Source: Comamonadaceae bacterium (lineage in GTDB: Bacteria > Pseudomonadota > Gammaproteobacteria > Burkholderiales > Burkholderiaceae_C). Taken from it: a stretch of DNA of 39,001 nt. Where the stretch lies: contig JAAFIY010000025.1 in assembly GCA_013297985.1 (NCBI GenBank), forward strand, positions 1 through 39,001, given 5' to 3'. Below the pieces are notes generated by a model. It saw only the letters and a program-made list of their open reading frames with translations. It did not search any database and was not told the origin of the DNA. How positions within the stretch are numbered: position 1 is the stretch's first letter; the number at the start of each line of letters is the position of its first letter. Made by a program: the position numbers and the translations under genes. This document shows positions 24,775-33,317 of the stretch, piece after piece.

Positions 24775-25860
24775 ATGTTAGGCAGCTGGCAGCTCCAAGC
24801 GCGTGACCGCGTATCGCCTGCGGCCGTGGTGGCGGCGTCGCTGGGCGCCGTGGCCGTCACCCTGGCCTTGAGCACCTTGTTGGTGGCCTGGGCAGGCGCC
24901 CCCATGGGCCGCACCTACGCTGCACTGATTGACGGCGGCTTTGGCTCGGTGTTCGCCATCAGCGAAACCCTCACACGCGCCATTCCGCTGATGCTCACCG
25001 GGCTGGCCGTGGCGGTGGCGTTCAAGGCGCGCCTGTTCAACATCGGGGCCGAGGGGCAGTTGTACGCGGGTGCCTTGGCCGCTGTAGCGGTGGGCGGCCT
25101 GCACGACGGCACCGGGCTGGATTGGCCCACGCCGCTGCTCATGCTGGCGGTGATGGGTGCGGCCGCAGTGGCCGGCGCCCTGCTGCTGCTGGGGCCCGCG
25201 CTGTTTAAGCAAAAACTGGGCGTGGATGAAGTGGTGACCACACTGCTCTTGAACTTCATCGTGCTGCTGGCGGTGTCGGCGCTGCTAGACGGCCCGATGA
25301 AAGACCCCACATCCATGGGCTGGCCGCAAAGCGTGGCCTTGAAGCCCGAACTGGAATTGCCCCGATTGATTGAGCAAACACGCCTGCATGCAGGCCTGTG
25401 GCTGGCCTTGGCGCTTGCGTTGGCCGTGTGGCTGCTGCTGTCGCGCAGCCGCTTTGGCTTGCAGATGCGGGCCGTGGGCGCCAATGCACAAGCGGCGGCC
25501 TTTGCGGGCGTGCCAGTCACACGCACGGTGGTGGGTGTGGCGCTGCTGTCGGGCGCTCTGGCGGGGCTTGCGGGTGCGGTTGAGGTGGCAGGCCGCGCGG
25601 GCTACGTCACGCTGGACATGTCACCCGGCTATGGCTACAGCGGCATCGTCATTGCCATGCTGGCGGGCTTGCATCCCCTGGGCGTGGTGCTGGCCAGCGT
25701 GTTTGTGGCCGGTGTGCTGGTGGGCGCCGACAGCATGAGCCGGGTGGTGGGCGTGCCCACCTACATTGCGGATGTGATTGTGGCGATTGCCCTGCTGGCC
25801 GTCCTGGTGGCCACCTTCTTGGCGCAATACCGCTTGCAGCGAGTGCGGGCGGCCGGCTGA
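24775..25860 (+). CDS. ABC transporter permease 1 (BMP system)
   Basis: A strongly hydrophobic protein of 361 residues with about nine or ten membrane helices and the family hallmark FNIGAEGQLYAGALAAVAVGG. It also contains EVVTTLLLNFIVLLAVSALLDGPMKDP and GFSGIAVA-like text (YGYSGIVIAMLAGLHPLGVV). It forms half of the membrane channel of the nucleoside-type importer. An in-frame TTG at 24760 is rejected for the ATG at 24775. Its stop overlaps the next start. Confidence 0.88.
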   Translation: MLGSWQLQARDRVSPAAVVAASLGAVAVTLALSTLLVAWAGAPMGRTYAALIDGGFGSVFAISETLTRAIPLMLTGLAVAVAFKARLFNIGAEGQLYAGALAAVAVGGLHDGTGLDWPTPLLMLAVMGAAAVAGALLLLGPALFKQKLGVDEVVTTLLLNFIVLLAVSALLDGPMKDPTSMGWPQSVALKPELELPRLIEQTRLHAGLWLALALALAVWLLLSRSRFGLQMRAVGANAQAAAFAGVPVTRTVVGVALLSGALAGLAGAVEVAGRAGYVTLDMSPGYGYSGIVIAMLAGLHPLGVVLASVFVAGVLVGADSMSRVVGVPTYIADVIVAIALLAVLVATFLAQYRLQRVRAAG

Positions 25861-26780
25861 TGGACACCTTCAGCTTCATCTTCACCGTGGCTTTTTTTGA
25901 AGCGGTGCTGCGCCTGGCCACACCGCTGCTGCTGGGCACGCTGGGGGTGCTGCTGTGCGAGCGCGCCGGGGTGCTGAACCTGGGCATTGAAGGCATCATG
26001 GTGGCGGGCGCCTTTGCAGGCTGGCTGGCGGTGTACGCAGGCCTGCCGCTGTGGGGCGGCGTGGCAGTGGCTGCAGGCGTGGGGGCGCTGCTGGGCTTGT
26101 TGCATGCGGCGCTGGTGGTGGGGCTGGCGCTGTCGCAGCATGTGGCTGGCCTGGGGCTGACATTGCTGGCCACTGCGCTCAGCTACTACGGCTATCGGGT
26201 GGCTTTCCCCAAGGTCAGCAGCCCGCCCACCATCGAGCCCTTTGCGGCCATGGAATGGCTGCCCATTCCCGTGCTGGCTGGCCAGACGCCACTCACGCTG
26301 CTGGCGCTGCTGCTGGTGCCTTTCGTGGCTTGGTTCTTGATGCGCACCCCGGCGGGTTTGGCGCTGCGCATGGTGGGCGAAAACCCGCACGCTGCCGCCG
26401 CACAAGGCATCTCGGTGGGCGGCACGCGGACGGCTGCCATCGTGGCGGGCTCCGCCTTGATGGGCGTGGCGGGGGCGTTCCTGACGCTCAGCGCCTTCAA
26501 TGCGTTTTACTTCAACATGGTCAATGGCCGGGGCTGGATTTGCGTGGCGCTGGTGGTGTTTGCCAGTTGGCGCCCGGGCAAAGCCTTGGTGGGGGCGCTG
26601 CTGTTTGCTTTTTTTGACGCGCTGCAATTGCGCTTGCAGGCTGCAGGTGTAGGCGGCGTGCCGCATCAGTTGTGGTTGATGCTGCCCTATGTGCTGTCGA
26701 TCGTGGCGCTGGTGCTGGTGGCGCGCAAGGCGGCCTATCCGCGGGCCTTGATGAAGCCCTATCGCGCAGGGGAACGCTAA
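25860..26780 (+). CDS. ABC transporter permease 2 (BMP system)
   Basis: A 306-residue membrane protein with the paired-permease motif CERAGVLNLGIEGIMVAGAFAG, MRTPAGLALRMVGENPHAAAAQGISV and a terminal region GGVPHQLWLMLPYVLSIVALVLVARK. It forms the second half of the channel. It overlaps permease 1 by one base (TGATG) and is followed after 26 bases by the deaminase, so the importer and the enzyme are probably co-expressed. Confidence 0.88.
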   Translation: MDTFSFIFTVAFFEAVLRLATPLLLGTLGVLLCERAGVLNLGIEGIMVAGAFAGWLAVYAGLPLWGGVAVAAGVGALLGLLHAALVVGLALSQHVAGLGLTLLATALSYYGYRVAFPKVSSPPTIEPFAAMEWLPIPVLAGQTPLTLLALLLVPFVAWFLMRTPAGLALRMVGENPHAAAAQGISVGGTRTAAIVAGSALMGVAGAFLTLSAFNAFYFNMVNGRGWICVALVVFASWRPGKALVGALLFAFFDALQLRLQAAGVGGVPHQLWLMLPYVLSIVALVLVARKAAYPRALMKPYRAGER

Positions 26781-26806
26781 GGTCCGTAGCGCCAGCCGAA
26801 GGGGCT

Positions 26807-28105
26807 ATGCTTTTGCCCATCATGCTGGATTTGCTCATTACCCACGCCACCCTGCCCGACGGGCGCACCGACATGTCCTTGGCGGTGCGAGACGGCCGCT
26901 ATGTGGCCATTGAAGCGGGCTTGGCCGCGCCCGCTGCCCACACCTTGGACGCCCAGGGCCACCTGTTCACCTCGCCGTTTGTGGACGCCCATTTCCACAT
27001 GGACGCCACCCTCAGCTACGGCCTGCCGCGCGTCAACCAAAGTGGCACGCTTCTCGAAGGCATCGCGCTGTGGGGCGAACTCAAGCCGCACCTCACATTT
27101 GACGCCCTGGTGCAGCGCGCCCTGGGCTATTGCGACTGGGCGGTGGCCCAGGGCCTGCTGGCCATTCGCACCCATGTGGATGTGTGTGACGAGCGCTTGC
27201 TGGCGGTGCAGGCCCTGCTGCAGGTCAAGAAAACGGTGGCACCTTATTTGGACTTGCAGTTGGTGGCCTTCCCGCAAGACGGCGTGCTGCGCAGCCCCGG
27301 TGCCCTGCACCACCTACAGCGGGCGCTGGATATCGGTGTGGACGTCGTCGGCGGCATTCCGCACTTTGAGCGCACCATGGCCGAAGGCGCGGCCAGCGTG
27401 CGCACGCTGTGCGAAATCGCCGCCCAGCGTGGCCTGCGGGTAGACATGCATTGCGACGAGACCGACGACCCAATGAGCCGCCATGTCGAAACCTTGGCCT
27501 TTGAAGCGCAACGCCTGGGCCTGCATGGCCGCGTGACGGGTTCGCACCTCACCAGCATGCACAGCATGGACAACTACTATGTGTCCAAGCTGCTGCCGCT
27601 GATGGCTGAGGCGCAGTTGCACGTGGTGGCCAACCCGCTCATCAACATCACCATCCAGGGCCGCCACGACACCTACCCCAAGCGCCGTGGCATGACCCGT
27701 GTGCCCGAGCAATTGGCTGCCGGGCTTACCGTGGCCTTTGGCCACGACTGCGTCATGGACCCGTGGTACAGCCTGGGGGCCGCCGACATGCTGCAAGTGG
27801 CCCACATGGGCGTACATGTGGCCCAAATGACCAGCCAAGCCGCCATGCGCCAGTGCTTTGACGCCATCACCACCGCCCCAGCGCGCATCTTGGGGCTAGA
27901 GGGCTACGGCCTGCAGGTGGGCTGCCATGCCGACGGCGTGCTGCTGCAAGCGCGTGACGCGGTCGAGGCCATTCGGCTGCTGCCGCCGCGGCTGTGCGTG
28001 ATCCGGCGCGGTCGGGTGGTGGCGCAAACGGCGCCGCGCGTGGCGCACCTGCAGCTTGCAGGCCGACCGAACGCCATCGATTGGACTTTGCCCATCCAGG
28101 CCTAG
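26807..28105 (+). CDS. codA: Cytosine deaminase-like amidohydrolase (CodA family, Asp314 position is Cys)
   Basis: The 432-residue protein aligns with E. coli CodA throughout: FVDAHFHMDAT (metal ligands His62, His64), RTHVDVCDERLLAVQALLQVK, LQLVAFPQDGVL, DMHCDETDD (His215, Glu218), ANPLINITIQGRHDTYPKRRGMTRV and FGHDCVMDPWYSLGAADMLQVAHMG. Numbering is CodA plus one if translation starts at the ATG at 26807. The metal-binding/catalytic Asp is kept (Asp314 here), but the next residue, Asp314 of E. coli CodA, is Cys315. Published CodA homologues lacking that Asp deaminate 5-methylcytosine to thymine, so this enzyme may accept 5-methylcytosine as well as cytosine. AAGGGG precedes the ATG closely; ATG 26822 is an alternative start. 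Confidence 0.9.
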   Translation: MLLPIMLDLLITHATLPDGRTDMSLAVRDGRYVAIEAGLAAPAAHTLDAQGHLFTSPFVDAHFHMDATLSYGLPRVNQSGTLLEGIALWGELKPHLTFDALVQRALGYCDWAVAQGLLAIRTHVDVCDERLLAVQALLQVKKTVAPYLDLQLVAFPQDGVLRSPGALHHLQRALDIGVDVVGGIPHFERTMAEGAASVRTLCEIAAQRGLRVDMHCDETDDPMSRHVETLAFEAQRLGLHGRVTGSHLTSMHSMDNYYVSKLLPLMAEAQLHVVANPLINITIQGRHDTYPKRRGMTRVPEQLAAGLTVAFGHDCVMDPWYSLGAADMLQVAHMGVHVAQMTSQAAMRQCFDAITTAPARILGLEGYGLQVGCHADGVLLQARDAVEAIRLLPPRLCVIRRGRVVAQTAPRVAHLQLAGRPNAIDWTLPIQA

Positions 28106-28141
28106 AGCGCCCCCTCACCCAGCGCCCTGAGCCGCCTCGTG

Positions 28142-29317
28142 ATGGACCCCACCACCGTCATCATCGTGTTGTCGCTGCATTTGATGAGCAGCGGCGGCTT
28201 GCTGTTTTTGATTGGTGCGCGCACGCGGCAGCGCCAGGGGCTGCGCGCCTTTGGTGTAGCTGGCATGCTGTTCGGCTTGGCGTATGCAGGGCGGCTGTCG
28301 GTGGGCCTGAACCAGTCTATGGGCCAGCTTGATTTGCTGCTGGACTCCATCATGCTGGCGGCCTTGATCACCTTGCATTCGGGCGCGCGCCAATATGCAG
28401 GCGAGGCACCCACCCCTTGGCGCGCCTATGTCGGCCTTTGGCTGGTTTTTGCGCTGGCCCACGGAGCTGCGGTGTACCTGGCTGCGGCCACCGGGCGGCA
28501 TGTGGTGTTGAACCTGGCGTTGGGAAGCTTGTATGCCGCAGTGGCCGTCACCTCAGGGCGCGCCGCGTGGCGCACCCAACAAGGTCAAGCCGACGTATCG
28601 CCCGCACCCTTGTGGGCGTTGACGACGCTGACGGGCGTGCTCGGCGTGGCCACCCTGGCACGCATGGTGCAAGCAGCCCTGCTGCCCACCGGCACCTTGT
28701 TTGCCGGCCCGCTGGCCCAAGCCTTTTATGGCCTGGCCACGCTGTGCGCGGTGTTGCTGTGCCCCGCCTTGCTGTGGATGGCGTTTGAACGCCTCAACGA
28801 TCAACTGGCCAAGGTGGCCGCACGCGATCCGCTGACTGGCGTGCTCAACCGCAAAGGCTTGGCCGACGCGCTGGAGCGCCATTTCGCCACCCGGGGACAC
28901 GCGGCAATCACCGTGCTGATGCTGGACATTGACCACTTCAAACGGGTGAATGACAACCACGGCCATGCTGCGGGTGACGCGGTGCTGTGTGAGGTGGGTC
29001 GCCGCGTGCAAGCTCAGTTGCGTGGCAGCGACTATGTGGCGCGCGTGGGCGGTGAAGAGTTTTTGGTGGCCTGCCCGGGGCTAGATGCCCGCGCTGCGGT
29101 GCAACTGGGCGAGCGGATCCGCGCGGGCATCGGCGCTGAGCCCGTCGCGCTGTCGCCTCCAGGCCGTGGAATCCAATTGAACATCACCGCCTGCGTGGGC
29201 CTGGCCGTCGGTGCAGTCGACGCCACGGCGTTTGCCAAGGCGTGGCAGCTCGCTGATGCCGCGCTGTACCAAGCCAAAAGCGCAGGCCGCGACCGCGTGG
29301 TGGTAAGCGCGCAATGA
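28142..29317 (+). CDS. Membrane-bound diguanylate cyclase (GGDEF)
   Basis: The N-terminal 200 residues hold about six or seven hydrophobic helices with no recognised sensor family. Residues about 225-391 form a GGDEF domain (RDPLTGVLNRKGLADALERH, MLDIDHFKRVNDNHGHAAGD) with an intact GGEEF at 303-307 and an inhibitory I-site RGSD at 294-297. The protein should therefore make c-di-GMP from GTP with product inhibition. It starts 36 bases after the deaminase and overlaps the next cyclase by ATGA. A GTG three bases upstream is possible. Confidence 0.9.
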   Translation: MDPTTVIIVLSLHLMSSGGLLFLIGARTRQRQGLRAFGVAGMLFGLAYAGRLSVGLNQSMGQLDLLLDSIMLAALITLHSGARQYAGEAPTPWRAYVGLWLVFALAHGAAVYLAAATGRHVVLNLALGSLYAAVAVTSGRAAWRTQQGQADVSPAPLWALTTLTGVLGVATLARMVQAALLPTGTLFAGPLAQAFYGLATLCAVLLCPALLWMAFERLNDQLAKVAARDPLTGVLNRKGLADALERHFATRGHAAITVLMLDIDHFKRVNDNHGHAAGDAVLCEVGRRVQAQLRGSDYVARVGGEEFLVACPGLDARAAVQLGERIRAGIGAEPVALSPPGRGIQLNITACVGLAVGAVDATAFAKAWQLADAALYQAKSAGRDRVVVSAQ

Positions 29318-31152
29318 AACTGCCGGGGCGGATCGCTGCTCTCGCGCTGGTGTGCTGCGCGTTGTGGTCGGCGTTGGGCAATGCGGCCACCCCTGGCGCT
29401 GCGACCAATCCCGCCGCACGCTTGATATTGACCGACGGCCAAGAAACCGGCGTGCTAGATGGCTCAGCCCTGGCCCAGCACGCCTCGCTTTGGCAAGACG
29501 GCGCCCCAGCGTCCAAGACGGCCGCACCGACTGCCCCGCCCGATTGGCAACCGGCCCTCGCCCAGCAGCGACAAGGCGCGTTCAAGCCCACGAATGCCAC
29601 CACCGTGACTTTGGGCCAGAACGCGCCCCCCACCTGGCTGCACCTGGCCATTTGGAACAGCGGCTCACCCCGCGAGGTCGAACTGTTGGTGGGCGCACCG
29701 TGGCAGGACTTCCAGCACGTGTATCTGCTCACCCCCACACCGCAGGCTCCCCAGGCGGGCCCTGGTCAGTGGCCCGACCCCGCTTACTTGCACGCCACGG
29801 CGGTGGCTCAGATGGGCGACCAGGCATCCAGCCAGTCCGCCCGCAGCCGCTTGGTGGGCTCGGTGGGCTGGACCACGCGGATTGAGATTCCTGCGGGGCA
29901 TAGCGAGGTGCTGGTGCGCATGCAAACCATCGAGCCCATGGTGGTGCCGGTGCGCATGTACACGGTCGAGGCGTTGGCGGCTATTGAGCGTTCGCGCAAC
30001 ATGGCCTACGGCCTCATCTACGGTTTTCTGGCCGCCTTGATGGCCATGTCTTTGTTGATTGGGTCGGTGCTGCGCGAACGCCAATACCTGTTGTACGCGG
30101 TGTGCCTAGCGTGTGCCATCGTCGGCAATGCGGTCTACAACGGGCATGGCTACCTCTACGTGTGGCCCTCGGCGCACTACTGGCAAAGTTTTGGCGTGGC
30201 CGTGACCAGCGTCATCTACGCCTGGGCCCTGCTGCGCTTTGCGGGTCTGTTTTTTGGGCTGGCTGAGTTTGTGCCAGGGCTGTGGCGCTGGGGGCGCTAC
30301 TTCACCAATGCGGCGGTAGCCACCGTCGCCCTGGCCTTGGTTATCCCTTCCAACTTGTTGGCCATCTCGGTGGTGTTTGTCGCTTTGGCGGCCTTCACGC
30401 CTGCCCTGCTGTGCCTGGCCTTGTTGGGCGCACAAAAGCAACATGGCGCCGGGCGGCTGTTTGTGAGTGCGGCGGTGGTTGGCATGTTTGGCGGCGTCAC
30501 CACGGTGCTGACCATTTGGGGCTTGCTGCCGTATTCGACCGTGGGCTACTACGCGTTTGAAGTGGGCTTTGTGATTGAAGCCATGCTGCTTGCCGCCGCC
30601 GTGGTGCGCCGCGTGCAGCAGGTGCGCCAAACCAGCGAACGTGCCCGTGAACAAGCCCTGCGTGACCCGCTCACCGGTCTGTACAACCGCCGCGCCTTCT
30701 TTGAGCTGGGCTGGCCACTTTGGCATGGCACCGAGCGACGTGGCGACGCCATGAGCCTGCTAATGGTCGATATCGACCACTTCAAACGCATCAACGACAC
30801 CTATGGCCATGATCGCGGCGATGAGGTCATCCAAGCTGTGGGCCATGCGCTGCAACTGGTGGCACGGGCGCAAGACTTGGTGGTGCGCTGGGGCGGCGAA
30901 GAATTTGTCGTGCTGCTGCCCGGCACCGCGCCCCAAGATGCCCATGCGCTGGCCGAACGCGTGCGCCAGGAAGTGGCTGATCTCAAGCTGGCGGGTGACG
31001 GTGGACCGCTGCAGCTCACCATCAGCGTGGGGGCATGTGATCGTGGCCCCGCACACCGCGGCCTGGGCGAGCTCATCACCCAGGCTGACGCGGCCTTGCT
31101 ACAAGCCAAGCAGTCTGGCCGCAACCAAGTGGTGATCGCCCCAAGCGACTGA
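29314..31152 (+). CDS. 7TMR-DISM sensor diguanylate cyclase (GGDEF)
   Basis: A cleavable-looking signal peptide (residues 1-25, ending LGNAA) precedes a periplasmic beta-rich domain (about 40-225; TWLHLAIWNSG, REVELLVGAPWQDFQHVYLL) like the DISM extracellular domain. Seven membrane helices follow (about 230-435), then a GGDEF domain from 450 to the end with GGEEF at 527-531 and an I-site RAQD at 518-521. This architecture senses a periplasmic ligand, often a carbohydrate, and makes c-di-GMP in the cytosol. It overlaps the previous cyclase gene by four bases, so both are probably made from one transcript. Confidence 0.9.
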   Translation: MKLPGRIAALALVCCALWSALGNAATPGAATNPAARLILTDGQETGVLDGSALAQHASLWQDGAPASKTAAPTAPPDWQPALAQQRQGAFKPTNATTVTLGQNAPPTWLHLAIWNSGSPREVELLVGAPWQDFQHVYLLTPTPQAPQAGPGQWPDPAYLHATAVAQMGDQASSQSARSRLVGSVGWTTRIEIPAGHSEVLVRMQTIEPMVVPVRMYTVEALAAIERSRNMAYGLIYGFLAALMAMSLLIGSVLRERQYLLYAVCLACAIVGNAVYNGHGYLYVWPSAHYWQSFGVAVTSVIYAWALLRFAGLFFGLAEFVPGLWRWGRYFTNAAVATVALALVIPSNLLAISVVFVALAAFTPALLCLALLGAQKQHGAGRLFVSAAVVGMFGGVTTVLTIWGLLPYSTVGYYAFEVGFVIEAMLLAAAVVRRVQQVRQTSERAREQALRDPLTGLYNRRAFFELGWPLWHGTERRGDAMSLLMVDIDHFKRINDTYGHDRGDEVIQAVGHALQLVARAQDLVVRWGGEEFVVLLPGTAPQDAHALAERVRQEVADLKLAGDGGPLQLTISVGACDRGPAHRGLGELITQADAALLQAKQSGRNQVVIAPSD

Positions 31153-31255
31153 TACACCCTGGCGCGGTTACAGTGATTTGACTGGCTGATCCCTTAAGCC
31201 TTGCGACAGCCGCTACGCCTCCAAAAGCGCACCGACCTTCCACCCAGGACACCCC

Positions 31256-32323
31256 ATGCCCCCACTGCCCGCTGAGCCCCGCCGCCACCCCAAGCGCATT
31301 GCCATCATTGGGGCCGGCATGGCCGGGGTGGTGTGTGCCCGCACCCTGATGCAAGCGGGCCACGCGGTGCAGGTGTTTGAAAAAAGCCATGCCGCCAGTG
31401 GCCGCTTGTCCACCCGTCAAACGCCCTTTGGTAGCTTCGACCACGGGGCGCAGTACTTCACGGTGCGCGATGCACGTTTCAAGCGCGCTCTGGCCACCGT
31501 GCCCGGCGTAGCGCAGGCTTGGCGCAGCGGCCCCTGGGTGCGCTTGGATGCGCAAGGCCAGCCCGTTGCCGCCAAAACCGCTGCGCGTGACACCCATTGG
31601 TGCGCCAGCCCGGGCATGAACACGCTGGTGCGCACCTGGGCCCAAGCGCTGGCCGATGCGGGCGCCCTGCACCTCAACACCCGCGTGCTGCGGCTTGAGC
31701 GTGACATGGCCCACGACAGCGGCTGGCAACTGGTCACCGTGCCGGGCGATGGCACCCACCTGAGCACCGTGGCGGGCTTTGATGCCGTGCTGCTGGCTAT
31801 TCCCGCGCCCCAAGCGGCTGAGCTGCTGCACACCGCCGCCCCCGCTGGCGAAACCCTGGTGCAGTCGCTCAAAAAAGTAGAAATGGCGCCGTGCTGGACG
31901 CTGATGCTGGCCTGGCCCAACGCGGACCCCACCGAGCGCTTTGGCCCACGCTGGCATGCCGTGCGCAGCGATCACCATCGCATTGCCTGGGCCGCCCGCG
32001 AAAGCTCCAAGCCCGGCCGAGGCCCGGTGCAGCGCTTTACCGTGCAGGCCAGCCCGGCGTGGTCACAAGAACACCTGGAAGACGACGCCGACACCGTGGT
32101 GGGCAAGCTCACCCGCGCTTTCAGCGACATCAGCGGCATCCGCGCAGAGCCCACCCACGCGGTGGCGCACCGCTGGCGCCATGCCAAAACCCTCAAGCCC
32201 CTGGGCACCAGCCACCAATGGCTGCGTGGCGCCGGGCTGGGTGTCTGCGGTGATTGGTGTCTGGGCCACCGGGTAGAAGACGCCTTTGTGTCGGGCTTAG
32301 AACTGGCCCTGGCGGTGGCTTGA
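31256..32323 (+). CDS. Renalase-like NAD(P)/FAD-dependent oxidoreductase
   Basis: It starts with a Rossmann motif [21 protein letters not shown] (about residues 14-34) and [18 protein letters not shown]. It keeps the family block [12 protein letters not shown] and [14 protein letters not shown], and ends with [21 protein letters not shown]. These features fit bacterial renalase-like amine-oxidase-fold proteins. Bacterial renalase oxidises mis-reduced dihydro-NAD(P) isomers; whether this 355-residue member does so is unproven. AGGA lies 6 bases before the ATG. It is a single gene between the cyclases and a repeat. Confidence 0.8.
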   Translation: MPPLPAEPRRHPKRIAIIGAGMAGVVCARTLMQAGHAVQVFEKSHAASGRLSTRQTPFGSFDHGAQYFTVRDARFKRALATVPGVAQAWRSGPWVRLDAQGQPVAAKTAARDTHWCASPGMNTLVRTWAQALADAGALHLNTRVLRLERDMAHDSGWQLVTVPGDGTHLSTVAGFDAVLLAIPAPQAAELLHTAAPAGETLVQSLKKVEMAPCWTLMLAWPNADPTERFGPRWHAVRSDHHRIAWAARESSKPGRGPVQRFTVQASPAWSQEHLEDDADTVVGKLTRAFSDISGIRAEPTHAVAHRWRHAKTLKPLGTSHQWLRGAGLGVCGDWCLGHRVEDAFVSGLELALAVA

Positions 32324-32337
32324 TAGCCTCGGCATTT

Positions 32338-32387
32338 GCTACATTTTTTGTAGCTGCTTACGCCCTTTTTATGGGCGCTTCGGCCTG
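32338..32387 (-). repeat. Two-hairpin short repeat, copy 8 (intergenic, reverse orientation)
   Basis: On the minus strand it reads GCGCCCATAAAAAGGGCG, then TAAGCAGCTAC and AAAAAATGTAGC. It has two hairpins: CGCCC/GGGCG over a 7-base loop and GCTAC/GTAGC over another. It lies between the renalase-like gene and gluQ. It could act as a transcript-end hairpin for the upstream gene, but its main identity is a member of the repeat family. Confidence 0.8.
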
Positions 32388-32420
32388 TTTTTACTTAGAC
32401 CCCGACGCGCGCCCCGCCCC

Positions 32421-33317
32421 ATGGCCTACCGCGGACGCTTCGCTCCGTCGCCCACTGGCCCGCTGCATGTGGGTAGCCTGGTGGCAGCACTTGCCAGTTG
32501 GTTGGATGCGCGTGCCCACGGTGGCACTTGGCTGCTGCGCATCGAAGACATTGACACCCCGCGCAACCTGCCGGGTGCTGCCGAACACATCACCCGGCAA
32601 CTGGCGGCGTGCGGCTTGGTGAGTGATGAGCCTGTGTGGCACCAATCGCAGCGCGGCGCCGCCTACACCGCAGCGCTAGACCGGCTTGTCACCCACCACC
32701 AGGCCTATGCCTGCACCTGCAGCCGCAGCGCCATTGAAGCGGTGTGGCGCGAACGCGGTCGCAGCGATATGCTGCAGCCGGGGGTGGAGCGGCCCTATCC
32801 CGGCACCTGCAGAAGCGAGCCGGTGCGCTCTGACCGCCCCCAAGCTTGGCGCTTGGCCCTGCCCGCGAAGGCCGCGGTGGACTGGGTTGATGGCCGACTA
32901 GGTGCTCAAGGGCAAGACGTGGCCACCGCCGTGGGCGACTTTGTGCTTAAACGCGCCGATGGCCTGTGGGCCTATCAACTGGCCGTGGTGGTGGACGACG
33001 CGGCACAGGGCATCACCCACGTGGTGCGCGGCGAAGATTTGGCCGACAACACACCGCGCCAAATCCTGTTGCAGCGGGCCCTGGGTGCACCCCAGCCCCA
33101 CTACCTTCACACACCGTTGGTGTTAGCGCCAGATGGGCAAAAGCTCAGCAAGCAAACCGGTGCCGAAGCTGTGAAGGTAGACACAGCGCCCCAAGCGCTG
33201 GCCGCGCTCAACGCCGCCGCCGGAGCGTTAGGTTTGGTGGCAGCCACCAACGGCGCAAACTTGTCGAGCGCGCTTGCAAGCTGGGTTCAGGCTTGGGCGG
33301 CAGCCCGCCTGCGCTAA
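32421..33317 (+). CDS. gluQ: Glutamyl-Q tRNA(Asp) synthetase
   Basis: A 298-residue truncated class I synthetase lacking the anticodon-binding domain. It contains [25 protein letters not shown] (HIGH-type motif), [11 protein letters not shown], a zinc site formed by C98-T-C100, Tyr126 and C130, and KLSKQ in place of KMSKS. This is the GluQ-RS pattern: it attaches glutamate to queuosine at position 34 of tRNA(Asp). The stop codon overlaps that of the convergent dienelactone hydrolase gene by four bases. Confidence 0.94.
   Translation: MAYRGRFAPSPTGPLHVGSLVAALASWLDARAHGGTWLLRIEDIDTPRNLPGAAEHITRQLAACGLVSDEPVWHQSQRGAAYTAALDRLVTHHQAYACTCSRSAIEAVWRERGRSDMLQPGVERPYPGTCRSEPVRSDRPQAWRLALPAKAAVDWVDGRLGAQGQDVATAVGDFVLKRADGLWAYQLAVVVDDAAQGITHVVRGEDLADNTPRQILLQRALGAPQPHYLHTPLVLAPDGQKLSKQTGAEAVKVDTAPQALAALNAAAGALGLVAATNGANLSSALASWVQAWAAARLR

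Noticed and set aside
26672-26806. Upstream in-frame extension of the deaminase gene into permease 2
   Set aside because: The extra residues overlap permease coding sequence in another frame and do not match the CodA N-terminus.
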